Below are positions 1 through 6,628 of a stretch of DNA of 6,887 nt, piece by piece. The notes beneath the pieces are model-generated. The model was given only the letters and a program-made list of their open reading frames with translations. It had not been told where the DNA came from and did not search any database. The DNA comes from an uncultured Prevotellaceae bacterium (GTDB taxonomy: Bacteria; Bacteroidota; Bacteroidia; Bacteroidales; Bacteroidaceae): the NCBI GenBank assembly GCA_945787625.1, contig CALZJL010000069.1, forward strand, positions 1 through 6,887, read 5' to 3'. Numbering within the stretch: the first letter of the stretch is position 1; each line of letters begins with the position of its first letter. The position numbers were made by a program, and so were the translations under genes.

Positions 1-41
1 ATAACCTCAAAACCTTACAACCTCAAGACCTTATAACCTCA
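1..41. repeat. Short tandem repeat, 16-base unit, about 2.4 copies
   Basis: Two adjacent 16-base units (3-18 and 19-34) differ at only two positions, and a third partial unit follows (35-41). Each unit is itself made of two related halves, AACCTCAA and AACCTTAC. The array is cut by the window edge, so its full length is unknown. It is non-coding as far as can be seen and lies upstream of the promoter of the first gene. Its function is unknown; short arrays of this AACCT type are familiar to me from intergenic DNA of Bacteroidales, but that is recollection. Confidence 0.6.
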
Positions 42-110
42 TGAAAACAGTAAAGAGTTTTGAATAATATTAAATTCTAAATTCATTCTTTACCTTTTTT
101 GATATGAATG

Positions 111-141
111 TTGTACTTGTGAGATATTTTGTGTAATTTTG
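111..141 (+). promoter_or_regulatory. Bacteroidetes-type promoter for the five-gene operon
   Basis: A TTG at 111-113 (-33 element) is followed, after exactly 20 bases, by TAATTTTG at 134-141, which matches the Bacteroidetes -7 consensus TAnnTTTG. The predicted start of transcription is near 147, giving a leader of about 40 bases before the ATG at 186. The surrounding DNA is strongly A/T-rich. No operator or riboswitch is visible in the leader. The stretch 44-110 holds nothing else I can name. Confidence 0.75.
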
Positions 142-185
142 CGTTTGAAAATTAATTTATTATTGTTTGATAGACTTTTATTGAG

Positions 186-818
186 ATGAAGTTTATTGGT
201 AGTTATGTGTTCAGATCTATGTGTGCATTGCTGATTGGCCTTCTGCTTATTGTCAAGGCTAATGAGATGCCCGTGGTGTTGGTTATGCTGATAGGGGCTT
301 TGTTTATGCTTCCTGGTCTGATAAGTGTGTTTGTATATATATATGGTCTTCTGAATAGAAATGCTGTTGTAAGACCGTCTTTCCCTTTGATGTCAATAGG
401 CAGTATATTCTTGGGTGGCTATTTGATGTCGTTTCCCGAATCTTTTGTCACTTATCTTGTTATATTGATAGGTGTCATTCTTATATTGGCTGGTATTAGT
501 CAGTTGTCTGCAATGGTCGTAAACAGACGAGTTACTCCATTCTCATGGCTGTTAATGCTTATTCCTGTTGTCTTGATAGGGGTGGGAGTATTTTCTGTGA
601 TGTACAGCAGAGACGCTGCAGCTTTGCCGTTCAAGATAATTGGGTTTACGCTGTTGTATTATGGAATAACAGATTTGTTTCTGGCGTTGCGCACTCGTCA
701 TTATAGTAGTTTATATGCTAAGCAGCAAGCAAAAAAAGAGGAGGAGGAACGACGTAGGCGTGAGGCTGAGTATGTGGAGTTTGAAATCGTCAATACAAAC
801 GAGAATAACGAAGAGTAA
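186..818 (+). CDS. DUF308 (HdeD-like) six-helix inner-membrane protein
   Basis: The 210-residue protein is predicted to be integral in the cytoplasmic membrane. About six hydrophobic segments are visible, near residues 8-24, 29-55, 66-81, 86-112, 118-140 and 147-168. They form the repeated short helical pairs typical of DUF308 proteins, the family that includes E. coli HdeD. Its biochemical function is not established. The C-terminal 40 residues are cytoplasmic-looking and highly charged (KKEEEERRRR around 183-192), possibly a short helix or coiled coil, ending in an acidic, Asn-rich tail. The ATG at 186 is chosen because it follows the promoter closely and starts directly into the first membrane segment. 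It is the first gene of the presumed operon, with 24 bases to the nuclease gene. Its A/T content looks higher than that of the downstream genes. The family call is fairly sure; the role is unknown. Confidence 0.75.
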   Translation: MKFIGSYVFRSMCALLIGLLLIVKANEMPVVLVMLIGALFMLPGLISVFVYIYGLLNRNAVVRPSFPLMSIGSIFLGGYLMSFPESFVTYLVILIGVILILAGISQLSAMVVNRRVTPFSWLLMLIPVVLIGVGVFSVMYSRDAAALPFKIIGFTLLYYGITDLFLALRTRHYSSLYAKQQAKKEEEERRRREAEYVEFEIVNTNENNEE

Positions 819-842
819 TACGCTGAGTTAATACTTAATTTC

Positions 843-2888
843 ATGTCGTTTAGAAGAGCTTGTATTTTAGTGTCAGTCTGCTTTGTCGTGCATTGTGCGA
901 TGGCTGGCGTGCCTGAAGGATATTACAACAAGGCAAATGGTAAAAAAAAGGAAGAATTAAAAGTTGCGTTGAAGTCTATCATAGGCAATCCAACAGTGTT
1001 GGAGTATGGGAGTGGTGCTGGCAAGACTTGGACCGGCTTCTATTCGACGGATCGCTACAATGGTAATCAGGTGCGTGACAGGTATAGCAATGAGGTGTTT
1101 TATTTTAGTAATACGGCCAATGCTAACTCTGCAAGTGCTCCTGCGGGAATGAATATAGAGCATTCTTTCGCTAAAAGCTGGTGGGGTGGAGAATCGAATA
1201 AGGCCTATAAGGATTTGTTCAATCTGATGCCGTGCGAGCAGAAAATTAACAGCAGCAAGAGTAACTATGTGATGGGGAAGGTCACCTCTACAGTGATTAC
1301 GGACAATGGTTGCACAAAGGTTGGTAAGACAAGTGTTGATGGCAAGACGTTTAATGTGTGGGAGCCTGCTGATGAGTGGAAGGGAGACTTTGCACGTACT
1401 TATTTCTATATGGTCACTTCGTACAGTGATTTCACTTGGAAGACGGAGGGCGTAAATATGCTTGAACAGAATCATTGGCCTACGCTTAAGAAGTGGGCAT
1501 ACGAGTTGCTGCTCAAGTGGCACAGAGAGGACCCCATTGATGATATAGAGCGAGAGCGTAACGAGGCTGTTTACCTAATACAAGGAAATCGTAATCCCTT
1601 TGTGGACTATCCTAATCTTGCCGAGTATATATGGGGTGACAGTATTGAGTATGCATTTATTGTGGATAGTTCATTGACTGATAATCCTGATGATGATCTG
1701 TTTGAGGCGTATGAGGCGGACGAGATTGTGAGCAGTATATATTCTTGCCGTTTTGATGCGAGGTGGGAGATGTATAAGGTGGGTGCTACTTATATCTTGG
1801 ACGTATACACCAAGGACGATAGTGGTGCAAGGACTTCGTTGCCCGACTTCCCTGTTGAGACGCAAGAGACGTCATATAGGGTGAAGAATGGTGTGAAGCC
1901 ATCTACCACGTATTATTATCAAGTGACGGCATACGAAGATGGCGTCGAGCTCGCTCAGAGCAACGAGGTGAGGGTTGATTTCCCTGCATATACGCCGGTG
2001 TTTACTGCTGCTCCAAGTGTGGTCAACCTGACTGCTACTCCTGGCAATCCAAGTTCTTCTGCCAAAATAGAGGTGACTATGATGCATACGCAGACTGGTG
2101 TTGCAACTGTGCAGGTGGAGGGTCCGTTTGAGATAGCTATGACAGAGGAAGATGACTGGGACGAGACTCTGACTCTCTCGGGCAGTACGTCTACATTCTA
2201 CGTACGTCTTGCTTCTCAACGGAATGAGGGTGATTACACGGGGTTGCTGATGTTGAATACTGAGGGTGTAGATGAAGTCGAAGTCCCTCTGATGGCAAAG
2301 GTAGGAAGTATGTTGGCTTTCTTTGAGGATTTTGAGAATGGAAGTAAGGCTTCTTATGCCGAAGCCGAGGTGAGGTGTACTGCTGCCACTTGGTATATGA
2401 AGGACGCGCTGATAGGCAAGGATACTAATGCCGAAGATGTGTATTCTGCAAGGATAAAGAGTGGAGGCTATATCGAGATGATGGATGAAAAGTCTGAAGG
2501 CTGCGACTCTCTTTGGTTCTATGCAGGCAATTATAATAAAGATACTGGAGCTGTGCTGACGGTAAGCTATACCACAGACGGAGGTGAGAACTGGATTCCA
2601 GTAATCGCGAACGCGAGTCTGGAAGGTTGGCAGCGTTACGGATATGAGATACAGCAGGAGGGGAATATACGCCTAAAGTTTGAGGTAGGCGGAACTTCGG
2701 GCAAGCGCATAAATGTAGACAATATACAGATGAGCGACTACGATGCTGATACTCGTATTGTGGATATTATTGGGCAAGTCCGAGCCAAGACCGACGGCAG
2801 GGTATACGACCTGACGGGTCGAAGGATAGATGGAGCGAGGGGTAGGGGCTTGTATATCGTTGACGGCAAAAAGTGTGTGTGTCCATGA
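843..2888 (+). CDS. Secreted endonuclease I family protein with accessory beta domains and a T9SS-like C-terminal tail
   Basis: The protein has 681 residues. A signal peptide (about 1-21, hydrophobic 8-20, AMA before Gly22) leads into an endonuclease I domain (about 27-270). The beta-beta-alpha-metal motif is present: Glu106-His107 in NIEHSFAKSWWG, Asn127 in DLFNLMP, Asn136 and Asn141 in the NSSKSN stretch, and GDFARTYFYM (181-190). The family's QGNRNPFVDYP motif is at 247-257, so the nuclease looks intact. Vvn/EndoI-type members cut DNA, and some RNA, non-specifically. After it come a fibronectin-III-like region (about 300-380), a second beta-sandwich region (385-487), a jelly-roll-like region starting FFEDFENG (493-632), and a tail VYDLTGRRI...GLYIVDGKK (655-677) resembling type IX secretion sorting tails. 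Simple family members are roughly 210-270 residues, so this one is much enlarged. Its stop overlaps the truA start. The nuclease call is confident; the accessory domain types are inferred from pattern. Confidence 0.88.
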   Translation: MSFRRACILVSVCFVVHCAMAGVPEGYYNKANGKKKEELKVALKSIIGNPTVLEYGSGAGKTWTGFYSTDRYNGNQVRDRYSNEVFYFSNTANANSASAPAGMNIEHSFAKSWWGGESNKAYKDLFNLMPCEQKINSSKSNYVMGKVTSTVITDNGCTKVGKTSVDGKTFNVWEPADEWKGDFARTYFYMVTSYSDFTWKTEGVNMLEQNHWPTLKKWAYELLLKWHREDPIDDIERERNEAVYLIQGNRNPFVDYPNLAEYIWGDSIEYAFIVDSSLTDNPDDDLFEAYEADEIVSSIYSCRFDARWEMYKVGATYILDVYTKDDSGARTSLPDFPVETQETSYRVKNGVKPSTTYYYQVTAYEDGVELAQSNEVRVDFPAYTPVFTAAPSVVNLTATPGNPSSSAKIEVTMMHTQTGVATVQVEGPFEIAMTEEDDWDETLTLSGSTSTFYVRLASQRNEGDYTGLLMLNTEGVDEVEVPLMAKVGSMLAFFEDFENGSKASYAEAEVRCTAATWYMKDALIGKDTNAEDVYSARIKSGGYIEMMDEKSEGCDSLWFYAGNYNKDTGAVLTVSYTTDGGENWIPVIANASLEGWQRYGYEIQQEGNIRLKFEVGGTSGKRINVDNIQMSDYDADTRIVDIIGQVRAKTDGRVYDLTGRRIDGARGRGLYIVDGKKCVCP

Positions 2889-3634
2889 GGTACTTCATGA
2901 CCTTGGCATACGATGGCACAGCATATCACGGGTGGCAGATTCAGCCGCATAGTGTGAGCGTGCAGGAGCAGATACAGGAAGCGTTGTCTACTATTCTTCG
3001 GAAGCCGATAGAGATAGTCGGGGCAGGACGTACGGATACGGGTGTGCATGCCAGTAAGATGGTGGCACACTTTGACCTCGCAGGTGAGGAATGTGTGGAC
3101 TGTGGGCAGGTGGTGTATAGGCTGAACAAGATTTTACCTCGTGATATTGCCATACAGCATATTGAACCGGTTGCTGATGGTATGCATGCAAGATTTTCGG
3201 CAGTGAGCAGGACATATCACTACTATGTACATACGTGCAAGAGTCCGTTTTTACGTCATTATAGCTGGCAGGTGTATGGTACCCCAGATTTTGAACTGAT
3301 GAACAGGGCTGCACGTCTGCTGATGGAGTATAGGGACTTCACGTCGTTTTCCAAGGTGAATACCGACACAAAGACTAATGACTGTACTGTCACTGAGGCA
3401 CATTGGGATAAGGTAGGAGATGGGCAATGGAGATTTACGATTACGGCAAATCGATTCTTGCGGAATATGGTGAGGGCTATAGTGGGTACACTCATTGAGG
3501 TTGGGCGAGGGAAAATGACTATAGACCAACTGCGGAAGGTAATAGAGGCAAAGGATCGCTGTAGAGCAGGTGATAGTGTGCCAGGCAATGCTCTGTTTCT
3601 TGTCGATGTGAAATATCCTGTATCTGAAACATAA
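2885..3634 (+). CDS. truA: tRNA pseudouridine(38-40) synthase TruA
   Basis: TruA converts uridines 38-40 in the anticodon arm of many tRNAs to pseudouridine in the cytoplasm. The 249-residue product starts MRYFMTLAYDGTAYHGWQ and carries the catalytic motif GAGRTDTGVHA, with the nucleophilic Asp at residue 51. It also has HARFSA (101-106), the aromatic YHY segment at 111-113, and the C-terminal NRFLRNMVRAIVGTL signature (189-203). Length is close to the family's usual 245-270. I place the start at the ATG at 2885: the ATGA overlaps the nuclease stop, and the next residues are the conserved beta strand. A GTG at 2873 would add four residues (MCVS) with no family support. The gene follows the nuclease by overlap and precedes the transporter by 16 bases. 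It is probably translated by coupling to the upstream gene. Confidence 0.96.
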   Translation: MRYFMTLAYDGTAYHGWQIQPHSVSVQEQIQEALSTILRKPIEIVGAGRTDTGVHASKMVAHFDLAGEECVDCGQVVYRLNKILPRDIAIQHIEPVADGMHARFSAVSRTYHYYVHTCKSPFLRHYSWQVYGTPDFELMNRAARLLMEYRDFTSFSKVNTDTKTNDCTVTEAHWDKVGDGQWRFTITANRFLRNMVRAIVGTLIEVGRGKMTIDQLRKVIEAKDRCRAGDSVPGNALFLVDVKYPVSET

Positions 3635-3650
3635 ATGGAGAAGAGCACCG

Positions 3651-4538
3651 ATGTGGATAGTCTTTGCTTTTGTAAGTGCAGCATTGCTCGGATTTTATGA
3701 CGTATTCAAGAAGAAGTCTTTGAGTGGCAACGATGTGATGATGGTATTGTTGCTCAATTGTCTCTTCTCAAGTCTGCTCTTTGTGCCCGTGGCCTGCCAT
3801 GAACCCTTTGGGGGCTACGAAGTGCAGAGGTGGATAGTCCTTAAGGCTGTCATCGTCTTGAGCTCGTGGATATGCGGATATTTTGCGATGAAATACTTAC
3901 CCATCACCATAGTAGGTCCGGTCAATGCCACACGTCCCGTATTGGTGTTGATAGGCGCGCTGTGTGTGTTTGGCGAGAAACTGAATGTATGGCAATGGGC
4001 GGGAGTGGTATGCGCCATCACAGGCTTGATTCTGCTCAAACGTGGTGGCAGGAAGGAAGGGATAGACTTCTTGCACAATCGCTGGATATTCTGTCTCGTG
4101 GCGGCAGCGATACTCGGAGCGGTGAGTGGACTCTATGACAAATATCTGTTGTCACCGGAAGAAGAGGGGGGATTGGGCTTGCCCAGACTTACGGTGCAGG
4201 CATACTTCAATTTCTATCAGCTTGCGATAATGGCACTTCTCGTGGTGGCGCAACGGCATGGGCATATCTCAAGTACAGGTCAGGGCTCACGCTTTGAGTG
4301 GAGGTGGTGGATTCCTCTGATCAGCGTGTTTATATGTCTGGCAGACGTGGCGTACTTCTACAGTCTGAGCTTGGAGGGCGCGATGATAAGCGTGGTAAGC
4401 ATGGTCAGACGAGGAAGCGTGGTGGTAAGCTTCATGGTGGGGGCATTCCTATTTCATGAGAAAAACATAGTGAGTAAGGCTTTGGATTTGCTCCTTGTAT
4501 TGATAAGTATGGTGTTATTATATATAGGTACGATATGA
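3651..4538 (+). CDS. EamA/DMT superfamily ten-helix transporter
   Basis: The 295-residue protein has two EamA-like halves (about 2-130 and 145-293), each with five membrane segments: near 2-18, 29-49, 60-80, 84-107, 113-130, and 144-164, 183-201, 218-238, 242-268, 274-294. The first half contains the family-like stretch VGPVNATRPVLVLIGALCVFGEKL, read as residues 88-111, where Pro and Gly punctuate helix 4 before the conserved Gly-Glu. The matching FLFHEK occurs in the second half at 266-271. Members of this superfamily are secondary carriers or exporters of small metabolites in the inner membrane; the substrate cannot be told from sequence. GGAG at 3637-3640 sits about 10 bases before the ATG and can serve as a ribosome binding site. 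The gene's stop overlaps the start of the DUF3256 gene. Family call firm, substrate unknown. Confidence 0.88.
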   Translation: MWIVFAFVSAALLGFYDVFKKKSLSGNDVMMVLLLNCLFSSLLFVPVACHEPFGGYEVQRWIVLKAVIVLSSWICGYFAMKYLPITIVGPVNATRPVLVLIGALCVFGEKLNVWQWAGVVCAITGLILLKRGGRKEGIDFLHNRWIFCLVAAAILGAVSGLYDKYLLSPEEEGGLGLPRLTVQAYFNFYQLAIMALLVVAQRHGHISSTGQGSRFEWRWWIPLISVFICLADVAYFYSLSLEGAMISVVSMVRRGSVVVSFMVGAFLFHEKNIVSKALDLLLVLISMVLLYIGTI

Positions 4539-5125
4539 TGAAAGTGTGTTTCATGGCATGCCTCACGAGCATGATGTGTGTGAGTCTCCCGGCACAGACT
4601 CAGCAAGCGAAAATGAGAGAGGTTTTCGCTCAGGCGCCAGACAGTATTTTTGCTTTGCTCAGCACCAACAATAAACTCGACCTCATAGACTTTGCTGAGG
4701 CTGGAATGACAGCACGTGTGCGCAACGTCTTGGACGAAGATGTGGTACTCGAAGTACTCACCGATGACTATATGTCTCTGCAGAGTAGTGCAGACAGTTG
4801 GGTAGAGGTGAAACTTCTCCCTACGTCACATCTGCTCGTCAACAAGACATACTCTGGCCCGGGATTGGACAGTGAGGTAAGACTCTACGATACGCAGTGG
4901 ACCTTGCTCCAAGTAGTTCCTCGTCCGGAGATAGAACGTTTTATGACGGAACAGGACGAAGATGTGAGAGCCGAGGCCTCTGTACTGCCACTTATAAGCG
5001 CAAAACTCTCGCCGGACGATTGTAAGATCACGTGGACTCTGCAAAACTCAGAAATGTCAAAGGACGTAAAGCAGAAAGCAGGGAATTGTCTGCAAAGCGT
5101 TGTGGAGGACTGTCAGACATTGTAA
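4535..5125 (+). CDS. Exported DUF3256 family protein
   Basis: The 196-residue protein has a short Sec-type signal peptide (hydrophobic 4-18, probable cut after LPA at residue 20) and no lipobox, so it is likely periplasmic. The mature part resembles the DUF3256 family known from Bacteroidales: an N-terminal REVFAQAPDSIFALLSTNNK segment (29-48), LIDFAEAGM (50-58), and alternating strands such as YMSLQSSADSWVEVKLL (79-95), including a Ser/Gln-rich strand and a Trp. No catalytic motif is visible and the function is unknown. It starts with ATGATG: the first ATG overlaps the transporter stop as ATGA; the second (4538) gives the same protein less one Met and overlaps by one base. It is the last gene of the operon. 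I recall the same truA-transporter-DUF3256 order in other Bacteroidales, which would suggest a conserved block, but I could not check. Confidence 0.75.
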   Translation: MMKVCFMACLTSMMCVSLPAQTQQAKMREVFAQAPDSIFALLSTNNKLDLIDFAEAGMTARVRNVLDEDVVLEVLTDDYMSLQSSADSWVEVKLLPTSHLLVNKTYSGPGLDSEVRLYDTQWTLLQVVPRPEIERFMTEQDEDVRAEASVLPLISAKLSPDDCKITWTLQNSEMSKDVKQKAGNCLQSVVEDCQTL

Positions 5126-5147
5126 GAGGTACAGCCTTCGTACTCTT
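5124..5147. terminator. Small hairpin between convergent genes, possible shared terminator
   Basis: The arms 5124-5132 (AAGAGGTAC) and 5140-5147 (GTACTCTT) pair over 8 base pairs with one bulged G, around a 7-base loop. The hairpin includes the last bases of the DUF3256 stop codon and fills most of the 31-base gap to the stop of the convergent nuclease gene. No T-run follows on either strand, so efficient intrinsic termination is doubtful. Confidence 0.4.
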
Positions 5148-5156
5148 ATGCCAATG

Positions 5157-6107
5157 TCAGTTCCATTTCCATTTGCCCAGATCTTTAGTCTTCTCCACGT
5201 TGTTTTCTGTGGTATCATCAAGGTTGTGGAAGAAGTCAAAACCGGTGAGCTCTTCAATCTCGTCAACAGACTTGGTGTATGCCTTGACGTTGGTGTCCTG
5301 GTTGCGTTCGTGCTTGGCCCAAAAACCAATGGCCTGATACGAGTTGTCGCTGTTGAGTTTGAGTACGACCATAAAGAAATAAGCCGGCACGGGTATTTTG
5401 CAGCGAGAGTCATCGATTAGTGGCTCTGGGACCTTGGCGGTACGTTGTGTGGTGCCGCCCTTGACGATAAACAGGTATTCGCTACCCTTGAGCGCCTTGC
5501 CCCAGGCGTTTACCCGATTCTCGAAGTTTAGCCATATACCACCGCCAGAGGCACTGCCGTTGAAGTCTGAGCGTTGGGGGTGTATGTTGCTCAGATAGAA
5601 AGTCTGTCCGTTGGCACTCTGAGAGCAAAGCCTGTCGTTGGAGTTGACGATATGGCCGCGGTCATAGCCGTTGTTCAAGTGGTCATTGAGGGTGGAGCGG
5701 AATGCTGCGGGGATAATGCTATCTTCCTGAAATGGGTCCTTGTCCCACAGGCAGCCCTTCCACTGTACCATATTGCGCCAGGTACCGCGGTCGTACTGCT
5801 TCTTGTTGTTGTTGGTACACAGATAGTAGGCGGACCAACGCTGGCATTTGAGATTCTTGTCCCACTCAAGACAGTAATTGATGATAGGGTTGCCGTTGGC
5901 ATCAGTATAATAATGTACTACAAACATGCTTGGGTCGATGACGGCAGGAATCTCGCGACGTCCTGCATAGACCATGGCATCGTCGCCAATCAGCGAAAAC
6001 GGAGTGTCTGCCTTAGGTCGGGATATAGGTTCGATGGGTTCTTCATCTCCGCAAGAGCAGAATGATATCAAGGAGACGAACACTAAAAGGGATAGGATTT
6101 TTTTCAT
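5157..6107 (-). CDS. DNA/RNA non-specific endonuclease (NUC1 family), surface-type lipoprotein
   Basis: The 316-residue protein is a Serratia-nuclease-like enzyme that should cut single- and double-stranded DNA and RNA with a metal ion. The DRGH motif is at 149-152 (His152 as general base). The second motif, SNIHPQRSDFNG, has Asn174, Gln178 and Asn183; WLNFE ends in Glu196. The family's closing ELTGFDFFHNL is at 286-296. All key residues are present. The start at 6107 gives MKKILSLLVFVSLISFCSC, a lipoprotein signal with lipidation most likely at Cys19. The following GDEE resembles the acidic export signal that sends Bacteroidetes lipoproteins to the cell surface. A longer frame opening at 6185 would put 26 hydrophilic residues before this signal and run into the upstream terminator, so it is not used. 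No consensus promoter is seen in the 53 bases between the terminator and the ATG. It converges on the + operon. Confidence 0.92.
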   Translation of the reverse strand: MKKILSLLVFVSLISFCSCGDEEPIEPISRPKADTPFSLIGDDAMVYAGRREIPAVIDPSMFVVHYYTDANGNPIINYCLEWDKNLKCQRWSAYYLCTNNNKKQYDRGTWRNMVQWKGCLWDKDPFQEDSIIPAAFRSTLNDHLNNGYDRGHIVNSNDRLCSQSANGQTFYLSNIHPQRSDFNGSASGGGIWLNFENRVNAWGKALKGSEYLFIVKGGTTQRTAKVPEPLIDDSRCKIPVPAYFFMVVLKLNSDNSYQAIGFWAKHERNQDTNVKAYTKSVDEIEELTGFDFFHNLDDTTENNVEKTKDLGKWKWN

Positions 6108-6159
6108 CGTGATGGATAGTTGTGATATAAACTGCCAAGGAGTGGGTAGTGGAGAAAAC

Positions 6160-6197
6160 AAAGAAGTGTGATGGACATGACCCAATCACACTTCTTT
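6160..6197 (-). terminator. Rho-independent terminator of rpmE2, nearly symmetric
   Basis: A perfect 13-base-pair inverted repeat (6160-6172 with 6185-6197) lies 38 bases after the rpmE2 stop. Two further G-C pairs can form inside with one bulged A, leaving a 7-base loop. On the - strand the stem is followed by TTCTTTGTTTTCT, a T-rich tail. The + strand also has a T-rich tail (TTCTTTATTTCTT), so it could act both ways, though no + gene nearby needs it. It separates rpmE2 from the nuclease gene. Confidence 0.8.
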
Positions 6198-6235
6198 ATT
6201 TCTTGCTCTCTCCGCGCAAAGCAGAGATGCAACAA

Positions 6236-6487
6236 TTACTTGCGAGTACGAGCGTAGCGGCTCATGAACTTGTCAACGCGACCAGCAGTGTCGACGAGCT
6301 TGCTCTTACCTGTGTAGAATGGGTGAGATGAACTTGAGATTTCAAGCTTGAACACTGGATACTCCTCGCCCTCAAACATGACGGTCTCAGTAGTCTTGGC
6401 TGTAGAGCGGCTCAGGAACATGTCACCGTTGCTCATGTCCTTGAACACAACAGGACGGTAATTCTGTGGATGCAGATCTTTTTTCAT
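6236..6487 (-). CDS. rpmE2: Ribosomal protein bL31, type B
   Basis: The 83-residue protein is the large-subunit ribosomal protein L31, which helps bridge the two ribosomal subunits. It begins [19 protein letters not shown] and has the type B hallmarks: the [25 protein letters not shown] region (37-60), the [12 protein letters not shown] segment (63-74), and no CxxC zinc-binding cysteines. Length matches type B members (about 80-90). The ATG at 6487 is preceded by an A-rich stretch (ACAAAAAGAA) rather than a Shine-Dalgarno, as is usual in Bacteroidetes. It is monocistronic in appearance, with its own promoter, leader hairpin and terminator. Lack of zinc ligands means it needs no zinc. The gene could equally be named rpmE in genomes with one copy. 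Confidence 0.96.
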   Translation of the reverse strand: MKKDLHPQNYRPVVFKDMSNGDMFLSRSTAKTTETVMFEGEEYPVFKLEISSSSHPFYTGKSKLVDTAGRVDKFMSRYARTRK

Positions 6488-6506
6488 TTCTTTTTGTGAT
6501 GTTTAT

Positions 6507-6546
6507 GCCCCCGACTCTCCTGTCTGAATGGGAGTGGATAAGGGGC
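6507..6546 (-). promoter_or_regulatory. Two-part hairpin in the rpmE2 leader, possible L31 autoregulatory element
   Basis: In the - strand RNA, GCCCC (6546-6542) pairs with GGGGC (6511-6507), and inside it ACUCCC (6535-6530) pairs with GGAGAGU (6520-6514) leaving one A bulged. The two stems are joined by an asymmetric internal loop (6 and 2 bases) and capped by a 9-base loop. The hairpin ends about 19 bases before the rpmE2 ATG and fills more than half of the predicted leader. Ribosomal protein genes often carry such leaders bound by their own product; that this one does is inference. Confidence 0.45.
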
Positions 6547-6565
6547 TCGTTAGTAATTTGCGGTG

Positions 6566-6594
6566 CAAAGGTACGAAAATAAATTGAAAAACAA
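6566..6594 (-). promoter_or_regulatory. Bacteroidetes-type promoter of rpmE2
   Basis: Read on the - strand, TACCTTTG (6573-6566) matches the -7 consensus TAnnTTTG exactly. TTTG (6595-6592) lies upstream with an 18-base, T-rich spacer, close to the usual 19-21. Transcription would begin near 6559, giving a leader of about 70 bases before the ATG at 6487. Confidence 0.82.
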
Positions 6595-6628
6595 ACGCGT
6601 AAGACATTATATTTTGTACAGGAAGCAT

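Noticed and set aside
42..68. Mini open frame ATGAAAACAGTAAAG... of 8 codons plus stop
   Set aside because: It overlaps the repeat edge, lies upstream of the promoter, is very short and shows no recognisable signal.
957..1523. 188-residue antisense open frame inside the endonuclease I gene
   Set aside because: It is a mirror of a strongly supported coding region, with a composition unlike a natural protein and no recognisable domain.
2873..2884. GTG start adding four residues to TruA
   Set aside because: The added MCVS has no family support, and the ATG at 2885 forms a standard ATGA overlap and starts right at the conserved strand.
5574..6065. 163-residue + strand open frame opposite the NUC1 gene
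   Set aside because: It lies entirely within the well-supported nuclease gene on the other strand and resembles no family I know.
6108..6185. N-terminal extension of the NUC1 nuclease starting at 6185
   Set aside because: It would precede a complete lipoprotein signal with hydrophilic residues and be encoded across the terminator hairpin.
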